Source: Ilyonectria destructans
Taxonomy: Eukaryota > Ascomycota > Sordariomycetes > Hypocreales > Nectriaceae
Assembly: GCA_020740775.1 (NCBI GenBank)
Contig: JAHEWK010000038.1
Location: forward strand, 62,001-126,000
DNA length: 64,000 bases
Direction of reading: 5' to 3'
A program made the position numbers and the translations under genes. Shown here piece by piece: positions 1 through 10,448 of this stretch. The number at the start of each line of letters is the position of its first letter. Within the stretch, counting starts at the first letter, position 1. The notes below the pieces were generated by a model, which saw nothing but the letters and a program-made list of their open reading frames with translations, was not told where the DNA came from and searched no databases.

Positions 1-1470
1 GCGTTTAAAGCTCCAATAAGACCGCAGTTAGTCACCGCAGTCGACAGCGTTCATCTCGAGGTTGTAAGCTGCAGCGATAGACGGGATAGAAAGCTCTTTC
101 ACAGGCTCGTCACTGAAAAAACGCTGTATCAGCTGTGACTGAATTTGGTCACCCGTCGGCCTCTTCCTTTTACAGCCGGTCCTTTCATCCCCTGTAAATC
201 GGGTTGTTAGGAACATGACGAGGGCGTTGTCTTTCCACACGATCTGATTGACCTAGTAAAAGACAAATTAGTAGGGAAAATACAGCATAATTCTGTCTTT
301 CTGACTGACTTTATTATTCTTCCTAGGGACGGCTCTTAGCTCATTGAAAGGAATGCTGCCTTTTGCTGTATGATCCGTAGGTTTAAGCTTGACGAGGGAT
401 TCGTGTAAGCGGGCGTTACGGCGGGCTGTGCCCGTAGCCCCATGGCCTAGCTGCCGGAGCCAAAGGAAGAGGACGGGTGCAGAGAAAAGGTTATCGAGAA
501 AGACGTGATATGTGGAATTAGGTAGTAGATTTAGTAGAGCAACAACCACAGCCTGGGTCGGGTTCAGATAAAGCATCTTCCTCTGCTGTATTTGCCGTTT
601 GGTCTTTCGTAGCTGTTGAGTTTGACGCCGTTGAGCCTGCCGGACCCCTACGGGCCCGAACTTCCGGCCCGGCCTATGCCAAATCCACTGGAGGAAATAG
701 CCCTGTTGGGCCACAGTCCACACTTTGAAGCCCGTTGGCGTGGGCTTATTAGGGGCAGTTGTTGCATCATGACATCTGCCTAGGTAGCGGACTATGCACT
801 CATCTACAGCGAGACATATGCCCGGGCTGAAGAAACAGTAGACATATGCTGTATGTAGTCAGACCAGGCGTTGACCCGGCTGTAGGTGCAGCTGTAGAAG
901 CTTAAGCCAGGCTCCTGATCGATCGTTGTGAAGTCCCAGAGACGAAGATGCCGTGATAGTAGCTGAAATCGGTTATATGACATGAAATTAGTCACAGAGT
1001 GATATGAGGTGTGTTTCTTAGGTTTCAAAGGCTTCCAATAGTCCTTAATCTTCGGCACCATATTAATTTGCATATAAATCACGATCGCAAGCCATATGTA
1101 GATTTCAGCAACAGAGGTCGGCTCCCAACTCAACAGCCGAGACTGCGGCTTCAATCTGCGGCTGCCGGCTTCATGCTGCTGTAATAGGTAACTAACCCAG
1201 CTGTTGGTATAGCTGACGCAGCTTTCCACTAGGGAAATAGGTAAAGGCCTGGAAAAGCAATAGCGGCTGCTGGGGCAAAGCTGCTATTACGGGGGTCTGG
1301 TTCGGAAGGTCCATCGGCTCAAAGCTGTAGCCGCGTTCCGGGTCCGGATTTTCATTTGGCCGGCATGTATTATCCTCAGGGCGTTCACAGCGACTGTGAT
1401 AGTCAACGCGGATGAAGCTGTCGTCGTCATACACATTGACCGCTTGGCTAGGGCGCAGTTGGGAACTCAT
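1..1470 (-). pseudogene. piggyBac-type DDE transposase, decayed, truncated by window edge
   Basis: The minus strand encodes a PGBD/DDE_Tnp_1_7-type transposase starting at ATG 1470. Family hallmarks are read in order: an N-terminal TN.W segment followed by the W.PTS.AEIYIWLAI block (about 1080-1190), the first catalytic Asp in AVDEC followed by GRCHDATTAPNKPTPTGFKVW (about 720-815), the second Asp in VFLDNLFSAP (about 480-510), and WKDNALVMFLTT plus YNLEMNAVDCGD near the left edge. In-frame stops at 268 and 253 are explained by a 57-nt intron (253-309: donor GTCAGT, TACTAAT branch, acceptor TAG); splicing joins KNNK to VNQIVWKDN. Real lesions are one 1-nt frameshift near 1233-1240, one near 835-850, and a stop at 28-30 where the family has Gln (CAA to TAA); LRSYWSFKR continues in frame after it. 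Family identity is inferred from remembered motifs. Confidence 0.85.
253..309 (-). other. 57-nt intron in the piggyBac transposase gene
   Basis: On the minus strand the segment begins GTCAGT, has a TACTAAT branch-like site and ends ACTAG. Its length is a multiple of three and it contains the two apparent stop codons at 268-270 and 253-255. Removing it restores a continuous family-like sequence across the junction, so it is an intron rather than a mutation. Confidence 0.75.
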
Positions 1471-2466
1471 GGGGATATACGGATACTCCGTAAAGAACGC
1501 GTTGTATGAGGAATTAGGTTGTGTTGTTTCTGAACGCGCTCTCGGTCACCCCCTTGTACCTCGGCCGAGTGGGGGGTGTGGGGCGCCAAGGCAATGTGTG
1601 CCCTTACGGCACTCAAAGGGATACGTGTCCCTACTTTTGGCGTCCTTTACCTCGGAGACTGGGTGATCCCCGCAAGTTGGCCCCAGCTGGCGCACTCGGA
1701 CCACGCTTTGATGAGCTTGGTAAGACGCCACCTCCAGGATCTTCTAAGTCAAGTCAATGCGCAGAGATGGGGACGGATGATGATTCTCGAGAGAACAACG
1801 GGCGGACAAACTGTCCCCCCATGTCACCACTACTGTTTCTGCTACGAACACCGGCATCCCGACATGCTGTGAGGCATTCTCCGGCCTTCGATCGAAGCTC
1901 GTCGTCAGCATCAACACTATCCCATCGAGTGCGGATGGACCCCATTTTCGCCATGGCCAAAATACCCACTTTTATACCCACTTTTACTCCGCACTTCAAT
2001 CAGTACATGACGAAACATCATTTGCACCTATGTTTTCTTACCTGCTGTCACCACCAAAACCGTCATTTTGTTCAATGCTGCGATGTCTTCTAGTGATTCT
2101 GATACTTCTGATGCCTCCGGTGCCTCCGGGGCTTCCGATGCTTCTGGGGCTTCCGGGGCTTCCGTACGGAGCTGTATTCAAGGGTCGGACCCACTACACT
2201 GTAAATCCACGTGGACCACAAATAAGTGGCCCATCTCTATTACATCCACTTGTCGGCGCTCAGATTACGTAATAATCCACTCCACTGGTGAAGCGGACCC
2301 CTTACGGGGCCGCCAATGCCTTTCGGAACGAAGTCTTCAGGGTGGCGCAGAGTGGCGCAGAGTGGCGCAGCTAGAACAGGGCGCTATGTGGCCCGAGCGT
2401 TGCCCAGGACAGGAGATCGGTCCCTGCGGGCCCGCCAACGCCTTTCGGAACGAAGCTTACGACGGG
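1471..2466. other. Non-coding spacer with inverted and tandem repeats
   Basis: No convincing gene is visible. The short open frames here lack recognisable domains and overlap each other on both strands. Structure that is visible: an inverted repeat CACCCCC (1547-1553) / GGGGGTG (1572-1578) enclosing the 10-bp palindrome CTCGGCCGAG (1560-1569); a GGTGCCTCC/GGGGCTTCC low-complexity stretch (about 2110-2165); and three copies of a 10-mer RGTGGCGCAG at 2341-2370. The right part carries copies of the border motif described for 2293-2510. Confidence 0.6.
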
Positions 2467-2510
2467 AGACCGGTCCCTACGGGCCCGCCAACAGACCTTT
2501 CGGAACGAGT
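2293..2510. repeat. Three copies of a ~40-bp hairpin-forming Helitron border motif
   Basis: Three degenerate copies lie at about 2293-2332, 2413-2453 and 2467-2508. The consensus is a GC-rich imperfect hairpin (CGGTCCC, TAC or TGC loop, GGGCCCG) followed by GCCAA and then CCTTTCGGAACGA. Further copies lie at about 12250-12288 and 20252-20298, each at the left edge of a Helitron copy. The CCTTTCGGAACG end is the reverse complement of the CGTTCCGAAAGG element found at the opposite (right) borders near 12233, 30218 and 30363. This is inferred to be part of Helitron termini. Confidence 0.6.
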
Positions 2511-2781
2511 CTTTCAGATCGCGAGATGGATGAAGCTCTATGATGGCTTTTGGGTGTCAACAGAGACGAAACGGGCATCGTGTCTGGGGTAGAGAACAGC
2601 ACAGATCGTCTAGTTGCCCGAGCGTTTGGAGGATTGACCTGGGTGTTTGGGATGCAGCGCACGGACCTTGTATCCGTCCTTATGACCACAGATTGATCGT
2701 CATATTCGATTTGAATTCAGCAACCTTCATTCAACGTCGAGGATTCCTTAAGAAACTTGCGCATCAATTGCACGCCTCTCC

Positions 2782-3456
2782 ATGGCGCCTATTGACTATT
2801 CGAAATGGGAGAACATAGATACCGATTCCGAGCCAGAAGCCTCGCAGCAGCAGGCGCCCATGGTGAAAGCAAGTCGATCACTTGATCCAGTCGTCCCGGG
2901 GTCGGCTGCGTCACCCTTGACGACGGCACAGAGCGCGTCAGGGTCTATCCAAGCCGTCATCGTGCGGTGTGAGGTTGAGAAACGCAAATTTCCGCCTTGG
3001 TCTACCATCAGGATCACGGAAGATCACCCTGTCTTCTCGCGGCCTGTGCCTGACGTCCCAAGGCTCATTGAGGTTCCGGTAGTCCTGTACCGGCTAGGCA
3101 CTCAGTCCAGAAACCAGGCCGACCTTGACAATCAGATTGCCACGTACCTCAACATCAATGCCGATTCCGGGTTTGCGCTCCCGGAGTGGCAGTCACATGT
3201 CGGCACTATTGTCGTCGCACGTAAGGACAGGAAGTCGCTGCTGCCGCAGCATCTTGAGGGCGTGTGGATGTACTGCGATCGCATCCTGGACCTCTTTGGT
3301 GAGGGTGAAGGCGCGCCGCGAATTCTGTACAGCCGAAAAGCCTTTGAAGATTGGTGGACGGGTTATTGCGAGGAACAGAAGCAGTTCCGGCCGGGGAAGG
3401 GAGGCGAAGAGGATGCGGATGACTGGCGGGCAGTAAGGTCACCTTATGATATGTAA
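2782..3456 (+). CDS. Helitron-borne 224-aa protein, copy 1 (function unknown)
   Basis: Intact 224-aa frame starting at an ATG in good context (CCATGGCG). The N-terminus reads MAPIDYSKWENIDTDSEPE, a short acidic segment that resembles the start of Cdc37-type and some fungal MYND proteins; only the first dozen residues look alike. A low-complexity linker (about 20-55) is followed by a conserved globular region with LDNQIATYLNI, FALPEWQSHVGTIVVARKD and LEGVWMYCDRILDLFGEGEGAP, ending DDWRAVRSPYDM. The stop is about 30 bp from the stop of the convergent RepHel gene. The same gene, also intact, occupies the same position in the other two copies. I recall similar hypothetical proteins in ascomycetes but assign no function; a gene captured by the Helitron is the simplest reading. 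Confidence 0.8.
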   Translation: MAPIDYSKWENIDTDSEPEASQQQAPMVKASRSLDPVVPGSAASPLTTAQSASGSIQAVIVRCEVEKRKFPPWSTIRITEDHPVFSRPVPDVPRLIEVPVVLYRLGTQSRNQADLDNQIATYLNINADSGFALPEWQSHVGTIVVARKDRKSLLPQHLEGVWMYCDRILDLFGEGEGAPRILYSRKAFEDWWTGYCEEQKQFRPGKGGEEDADDWRAVRSPYDM

Positions 3457-3485
3457 GAGGGTCGTGTATCGTTGTTGGAGTGATT

Positions 3486-6400
3486 TCAGATTTCAGCATT
3501 GGCCGGGGTGGAGCAATTCTCGGAATGATATTGCCTATTTCTGACGATTCTGGCCTCGTAGTGCCGTTTCGTTTCTGCGGCCAGCTTCGTGAGTCTCTGC
3601 ATGGCCTGAACGATGGTGTGATCTAGTTTATTTCCGATGAAATCCTGGTGTCGTACAGGACTGAGAAGTTTAATGCCCTGGAGTGTCGTGCACCTGGATA
3701 GCTGTACATAAAGACTGGTGAAGTCACACTTGGAAGGCTCGCCATTGATGATACGATTCCCTCGTAGCTCGAGGAGGACTTCCGCGAATGTCTTGCCCTG
3801 CGCCTTATAGTCAGTGAGCACAAAAGCGGGGACGACGGGCAAGCCGCGGCGGCTGCATTTTGCAGACAAGAACCTGAAGTTGCGGTTGGACGGATCGAGG
3901 GTTTGTGAGACCGAGCGGACAAGGATTGTTTCTGGTGGCAGGGCGGGGTTAGACAAGCCCTTGGTATCTTTAGACTGTAAGAGGATGCCAAGTGGTGGCC
4001 CGAAGTGGATAGTCACGTCGTCGGCAAGGTGGTATCCTGGGTACTTTGGGTCGGGTATGAAGTCGACGGCCACAAACTCGGCCCCGTTTACGACCTTCAG
4101 GCCGGTGTAGATGTTCTGGTTCACAATCACGGGCATGCCTTGGGCATAGAAAAAGACGCCAGGAACCTTGCAGGTGGAGTCATCCCCTTGCTCGATAGTC
4201 CTGGCGATTTGATCTTGCGACAGCGTGCCACTTCGCCACGTATGTGCGGAGATGAAGATGGAGATATGTCTCTTGCGAGAGCGAGCCCAGTCGACGACGG
4301 CTTCCATGTTGAGTGACCAGCGGTTCCGGTTCAGCGGAGTTATGGCACGTAAGCCCGTACTGAAGGTGATTTGGGCGCGGTCGACGAGTTTTGTGTTGAG
4401 CATGAGTAGGTCCTGCTGTGTCTGGGCTCCAGCCCGTACTCTATCGAGAAGAGCGCCCAGTTGAGGATCATCTCGCGCACGAACCTGCTCTTCGAGAAGT
4501 ACCACCGTTTTGAACATCTGCCACAAACTGAAGCCGCGATGGTGAGAAATGGTTCCCTGTCCCAGTGGGATGGAAGAAGGGTTCATCGTCTTGTTCACCA
4601 GGAGACTCGTCTCTCGAACTGGAGCGAACTGGTAGAAGTCCCCCATCAGGAGCACGACGGGAATCCCGCCGAACGGCTTATCGGCACAGTCTCGGAGTGA
4701 CTGGAGGTTGCGGCTGACCTCATAAAGGGTGGCGCCTCCGAGCATGCTGACCTCATCTGTCACGAGAACCAGTTTCTGTTTCCACGTCCACTTTTTCGCC
4801 TCGGAGAAAATTGGGAGTTGTGTTTGGGGGGAGCGGTGGGTGTCCAGTCCGCAGGCAGAATGTAAGGTTGTGCCGCCGATCTGGGCCGCCGCGCTCCCTG
4901 ACGTCCCTGTGATCTGAAGAAGATGTGATTGACCTCTCGTCAAAAATACCCATTTTAAGGCATCGATGACCCTGGATTTGCCCGTACCTCCAGGGCCTCC
5001 GGTGTACTGGAGATGTTGACCCGCCGAATCGGGGTCGGCGGAGTACTTATCCAAGAACTCGCACACAAGCTGGAGGGCCATTGTCTGTAGGGAGTTGAGG
5101 GTAAAGCCTGACGCGGCAAGGCGTCCTAGTTCCGCGAAGCCCATTGCATGGTTGACGTCGACCAGTATTCGAGGGCCCTGTTCTACCGGCTCTAGACGCT
5201 GACGTGGCATGGCAATGTCCGTATCACAGTGGCGAACAAGGATGTCGTCCAGGTCGTCGTTACTCGTGCCGGGAGCGGCGCCCTGAGAACCGGTCTCGAT
5301 CTCATCTAACATGCGGAGATGCAGCATACCCTGGGCCTTTGCCGCGGCTTGCACATCTTTATGAGAGAGAGTCGGGTGTTGGGATAGCGCGCTGCCCTGG
5401 GAACGGCGAATTTGCTGATAGAAGTCCTGATGACGCTGCACGAGGGGCCGCTGCTCTTCTGCAGGGTTTTCATGGCATAGATCCTGGACCAGGTCCTGTA
5501 GTATTGGCGAGTCCCTCGTGGCTTCTGAGTTCCGCACAGCATTTTGTAAGGTTTGGAGGAGCGCTGCGTAGTTTTGTTGGTGCTCAGCCGTTGTTGCAGG
5601 CTCTTCACGATAGTCGCCCTCATCAAGAGGGAACTCCACGTCGACCGTATCATCACCTTCTGACCTGCTGGCCCAGAGCTTTGCGTCTTTCCGCGCATCC
5701 TCCGCCGATCTTCTCAGAAGGGAGATGTGGGAGGCGTGGGATCGCAAACGGGGTGGGAGTGCGGCGGCGTGGTTCGTCCATATGTCGGTGATGTCCCCGT
5801 GAGTCTTGGAGAGGAAGTCATCCCAGGGCACGAACAAGGCCAGATGGAGGACGGAGTTTCTAGGCACGTCAGTACTGGCTTGGAATCAGCATGGCGGGCT
5901 TCGGAGAATACCGCCTAAAGTAGACTGGGTGCTCGTCTTTGTGATCGTCGCTGATGTATCCCTGGAAGATTGGCACCGCGTACTCGAGGGGTTTTCGAAG
6001 CTTCTGGATCCAATTCTCAGATTCTTGAGAGGGACCGTGAAGAGCAAAGTGGGTCTCATCCTCTTCTCGGTCGCGACGACGCTCGAGGCTAATCATGGAC
6101 ATGTAGTCATACAGGCATAGACCTCTGAGCAGCGGACCTCGGTAGGCGTAGGCATCTAGAGACAACAACGTCCGACCGCTCTCTCTGAGGCCTATCGTTT
6201 CAGGGGGTTCGTCAGCGTCCGCGTCTTCTCCGGACTGGCGGCGAAGATGCAGCCATCGTCGGAAGATGGACCAATACAGGGCGGTTAGGTTTATGAAAGA
6301 CCACCGTGGCACGTTGGTAAAGTCAGTGTGATAGCCGAGCAGGTGGTAACAGACCTCCACGGCTGAGAGCTGTCTATCCGAAAATATTCGATTGGCCGTT

Positions 6401-9400
6401 CTCATTAAAAACTGTCGAGTTTGGTTGAGAACGGCTGAGGCTTGCGCGTCACGCTCTGGAGCAGATGCCTGACGCGTACCATCAGCCGACTGATGTAGCT
6501 GTCCCAGGACTTCGCCTGCGATGACGATGCGTTTCCACATCGGCGTATCCAACTTCGTGGCGTAGTTAGTGATGTAAAATACCATGGCCAGCCCCTTAGT
6601 CCTCGTCAGGATCATCGAGATGTCGTGGTTGTGGCGGAGGCCGACCGCCATTGCCTTGTTGTATCGGTTGACCAGAGCGTGGTTCCTGCGGGTCTTGAGC
6701 AGGCCGTCCTCAGAGAAACCCGTCATGTCGACGATCTTCCACGGCGCTTTGAATCGACAAGCTGTCCGCCTGTATTTATCCGCATCCTGTTCAGTCAGCC
6801 CCTTTAGGGAATACTTGATGCAGGTAAATGTGTGGGAATGAACCTGGCTGCAGTAGGCAATGTAGTTGGACTCGTCCTCGAAGGCCGTAGTAAGAGCTTC
6901 GGTGCTCTTCATCATCTCCTCGACAGGCTGGATTGGTTTTCTTTCCTTCCGGATCGTCTTTCCCGCCTTCTCATCCAGGCATTCGTGAAAGACAGAGTCA
7001 GCATAACGAATCACTCGGGCTCGGTACTCTTCTTCCTGGGGGTCGGCCATGTCGTTGCTGAGGGATGGTAACTGCAGATTTCCGTGGAGCCAGAGTAGTC
7101 CATGCAGGTGTAGGCTGCCTCGGTCGTTCGTTTCTACCGTTGCATAATAGTGACTAATTTTCCCGAAAACTGATTCTTGGCCTACCTTGACATAGTTGTC
7201 GAAGAACAGGGAAATCTCGCGGTGGAAGAAGATGACGGAGCTGACCGGGTCCAGGGTGCTGAGAGCGATCCTGTCGTACCGTCCCTGGAGATCGGCCATC
7301 AGTTCCTTCGCCATGTCGTAATCATGTAGCCTGTGGATCGAGAGCCTCATCTTCACGGGATTGTTGATGTCGTTAGGGTTGATGGTGAACCATATCACAG
7401 GCGTGCCCGCCCAAACGATGAGTGACTGTATCTTTCTCCGCATCAGAAGCCGAGCCTCATTTGAGAGCGGCTGGGCGTGGCCAAAGATGGATAGCTCGCG
7501 AAGCAAGAACGATACGTCATCATCTGTCGTCGTCTTGTTCTGGCGCATCTCCTCCTCGGCTCTCCTCAGTTGGTCTGCCGTCAGACTTTGATAGACTTGC
7601 TCAGCTCTGTTGAAAGAATTCTTTGTCATCCGGACCATGCTGATGCGGCGGTTGGAGGATCGGAGGAGGATGTTGAAGACGAGGAAACAGAATACCGGAT
7701 GCGTGGCAAATCGACCCCCGTGTCGCTGGAGCACATACTTAGCCCAGTAGATGAGCGAGTGGTTTGAAGGAGGGTTGTGGACAGGCTCCGAGGCACGTTG
7801 TTGGCGGCTCTCCGTGTCCGTCGTCGCTTTCGGGCCCCCCTTGCCCCACGGGAAAAGTTTAGGGAACGTCCTTGGGAAGAAGTCCTCATGCAGATTGTCG
7901 GCGAAGCCGGAGCCCCGCTCCACGCGGATGAACGGCTGTTCTTCCGTAGTTTCTATATTCATGCCGCACGGCTGAGGGACATCGTTACCTCGGCTTCTGT
8001 CCGTTTGCATAGCATCTGCTAGGAAGGATAACTTATCGGCCTCAGAGAAGGTGGCAGGCTCGTCAAGAGGAAACATGCCGGAGGACGACGTCTCATAGAC
8101 GACATCGCCGTTAGCATCGGTTTGGTCTTTGTCAAGAACAGAAGCGCTGAGTTCTCCAGGCGGGTGGCGCTCCTCGCCCGGGTCAACTCGCACTGAGTTG
8201 AGGAGTTCTTCAATACTCGTTGACTGGTTTTCCGGCAGTCCCCTGTCCGTGGCCGGGACGATGTGGTCCGTCTGCGTCTTTTCAGCAATTGACGGCTCTT
8301 CTCGTCCCATCATTTCAAAGATGACAGTAGGGATATTGGAGGTACCTTCGTACTGCCAACAGTCTATCTCACTGTGGTTGATTGCAACGTGCTCGTAGAG
8401 AGGGTTGTTTTTCTGGAGCCACACCAGAGCCTTCCTCACAATGGTCTTGCGGACTTGAAGAAGATGGCCGACATCCGTAGGGTTAGGCTTGCTTGAGCCG
8501 CTCCAGGAGACGTGGATGTTCTCGATCGCCTCCAGTAACGGGTGGGGAAGTACAGTCGCGACAAGGTCGTCGACCTTGTTCGGAAACACGACGATGTGGC
8601 CCTTCACATGTTTCCTGTACTTCAGGCCAGAAGGAGCCTTGTTGTCGACGGTGAACTTTGTAATATACCCGAAAGGAGCATGGAGGGCGATCAGTCTTTC
8701 CTCGACGGGAGAGAGGTCATCGAGCTCTTTCGGGTATCGGTGCTCGCATCCGATATGCATGTTGTTGACTGAACAGGCCTTGGGTAGTCTTCCGTTCTGT
8801 AGACCAGCGCGACACTCGCGGCATACGTCAACCCCCCCCTCGCCGTCTTGTGGCAGGCATTTCGCGCACAGCTGAAGAGCCCTCGTTGCCTGTACCAAGG
8901 GCGTCGCTAACAGGCTTTTCCACTGAATTCTTGCAAGCTCTCCGGGGGCTTGCTTCTTATAACAGAAGACGCAATGAGAAATCGGCAATGTCTTTTCATC
9001 CGTGAATGCTTGGTAGAATGACTTGGCCGCCTCCACTTGCGCAGCAAGCGGGACTTCCTTGCACCAGGATCTTGATACCGACGCCTCCTCTTTGTCGCGA
9101 AAGCAAGACTCGTAGTGTTGCAAAATGCTATCGATCGACTTTCTTTGTAGCCCTTTGACGTCACCTAACGGACGCGGCCTCTTGGAGCGGCGGTCCGGTC
9201 GCGTGGATGGTGGGGTCAAAAGGCCTTCTCCTTCTCTTGGGCGTTTTGAGGAAGGCGTTCGGGGGGTACGTTGTATCTGGTCTGGTCTGGTCGGCCGCGA
9301 CACTCGCGCAGTCGAGGATGGCGTTTGGGGGGAAGGCTGGATCTGGTCGGGTGTTGGTGACCGCGGAGCTCGTGCAGCGTTGGCTGCCCTCTGACGGATT

Positions 9401-9774
9401 CGTTCTTCCTTGCGCTGGCGTGCCAGGCCCTCCAAGGTACGACGCATCTCTTCGGGCGAGACGGTGACGAGTCTACTTCGGGTTTCAGTGGCGGTGGCAG
9501 AATGCGAAGGCGCCAGAAATTCATCGCTCCTCTCTTGAGAAGATTCAGCAAGCTGTCGCTCTCGTGGCTCCGCTTGAATAGCAGCCCGTTGACTCGCTCG
9601 TTCACGTCGAATGGCTCGCTCTTCGGCACGCCGGCGGTCTATGTCTGCCAATGTGCGGCGCACCTCATCAGGCGAAACATTGACCAGGTCTTTTCGTACG
9701 CGTCTGCCATCGAGAGCTTCCAGCGTACGACGGATCTCCTCCTGAGGGACGCGGATGATGTCTTTTTTGGGCAT
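3486..9774 (-). CDS. Helitron Rep-helicase (RepHel), copy 1, intact, two exons
   Basis: Exon 1 is 9774-5912 and exon 2 is 5859-3486, joined over a 52-nt intron (5860-5911) to give about 2078 aa. Order of domains: N-terminal basic repeats of the form V.PEEIRRTLE.L.RRRAEER (about residues 8-30, 33-55, 105-127); a Pro/Arg linker with PDQIQ..P.TPSS repeats; a Cys-rich DUF6570-like region (CVFC at about 268, then CAKC and CREC pairs); Helitron_like_N with FTINPNDINNP, the HUH motif LHLHGLLWLHG (about 885) and the tyrosine pair in FYITNYATK (about 1070); then a Pif1-type helicase with GGPGGTGKS (about 1576), TDEVSMLGG, GDFYQFAPV, LTDYKAQGKTF and YVQLSRC. It should nick and join Helitron ends and unwind DNA for rolling-circle transposition. 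No lesion is visible, so this copy may be active. Confidence 0.9.
5860..5911 (-). other. 52-nt intron joining Rep and helicase exons (copy 1)
   Basis: Donor GTATTC, branch TACTGAC and acceptor CTAG are present in the right order. Splicing joins YFRR to NSVLHLALFVPW in phase 2. Homologous introns lie at 15713-15768 (copy 2, GTACGC...CTCTGAC...CTAG) and 23647-23697 (copy 3, GTATCC...GTGCTGAC...CTAG). Intron sequence and length vary while flanking exon phase is kept, which supports real splicing. Confidence 0.85.
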
Positions 9775-10448
9775 GATGACGAACTGTATTTCTCAGGTTA
9801 GGGCCCCCAAAAAAAAACCGGCGAGAAGGAGGCGAAGAAGGTCACTGTTAAGAACAGACTGAAATGAGGGCAGCTGGAGACAGAAGAGAATTGCGTCTGA
9901 GACGAAGCCGCTCAACGCGCGTTGCCCCCCTGGCTGGGAAAAGTAAAACGTACCTTACAAGCAGATGAAGCAATACTAGCCAGGTGATGACGGCCAGTAC
10001 CGTCGGTACGATGCAGCACGCAGAGGCGTGGAAACGTCCATGAACCCAAGTAGCATATGAACGCGGCGTCCTACCCTGAGGCAGGCGATGATGCAGTGGC
10101 GCGGGCCATCATATGCCGCTGTTTCATACGGTGGCATCGCAAGATGTGTGGCTGCCGCATGGAATCATGGGAAGATCAAATCGCAATGGTGTCCTCATTT
10201 AGCCCAGGTCAGTTGTTGTATGAAAAAGGCAGCCGATGTCGGTGTCTCAAGTCGGTCTTTGCATTTAAAATTCCCTCTTCTCTCTTCTCTTTTCTCACTT
10301 CTCACATATGAAAAAGAGTGATACAGGCGCTGGTTCGCTTGTCGCTATCGTTTCCAGTTATTATCGAATCGGGAAGTGAAACAGCTCTTCGTCAACTCTG
10401 ATTGATCTGACAGACGAGTGCGATATCCGTGTCCATTACCCTTCCAGT
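9775..10448. promoter_or_regulatory. Bidirectional promoter region of Helitron copy 1
   Basis: The spacer separates the RepHel start (minus) from the accessory-gene start (plus). It includes a pyrimidine-rich tract at about 10267-10302 (CCTCTTCTCTCTTCTC-type), a common feature upstream of fungal start codons. The corresponding 617-bp spacer in copy 3 (27813-28429) shares the tract and patches such as TGGCGCGGG...CCGCTGTTTCAT...GTGGCATCGCAAGA. No gene is seen. Confidence 0.5.

Noticed and set aside
253..270. Two in-frame stop codons in the piggyBac gene as nonsense mutations
   Set aside because: They sit inside a 57-nt segment with good donor, branch and acceptor signals whose removal restores family-like sequence.
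1521..2093. Plus-strand frame of about 190 codons upstream of Helitron copy 1
   Set aside because: No domain or compositional sign of protein; several overlapping frames on both strands are equally long.
2782..2830. Cdc37-type co-chaperone call for the 224-aa Helitron protein
   Set aside because: Only the first dozen residues (DYSKW plus acidic stretch) look similar; the core domain is unrelated to Cdc37.
5204..5791. Long plus-strand frames opposite RepHel (also 18-19 kb, 23 kb and 27 kb)
   Set aside because: They mirror the codon structure of the real minus-strand gene and have no independent support.
5860..5911. RepHel split into separate Rep and helicase genes in copies 1-3
   Set aside because: A conserved phase-2 intron in all three copies joins the frames; the split is an artefact of ORF calling.
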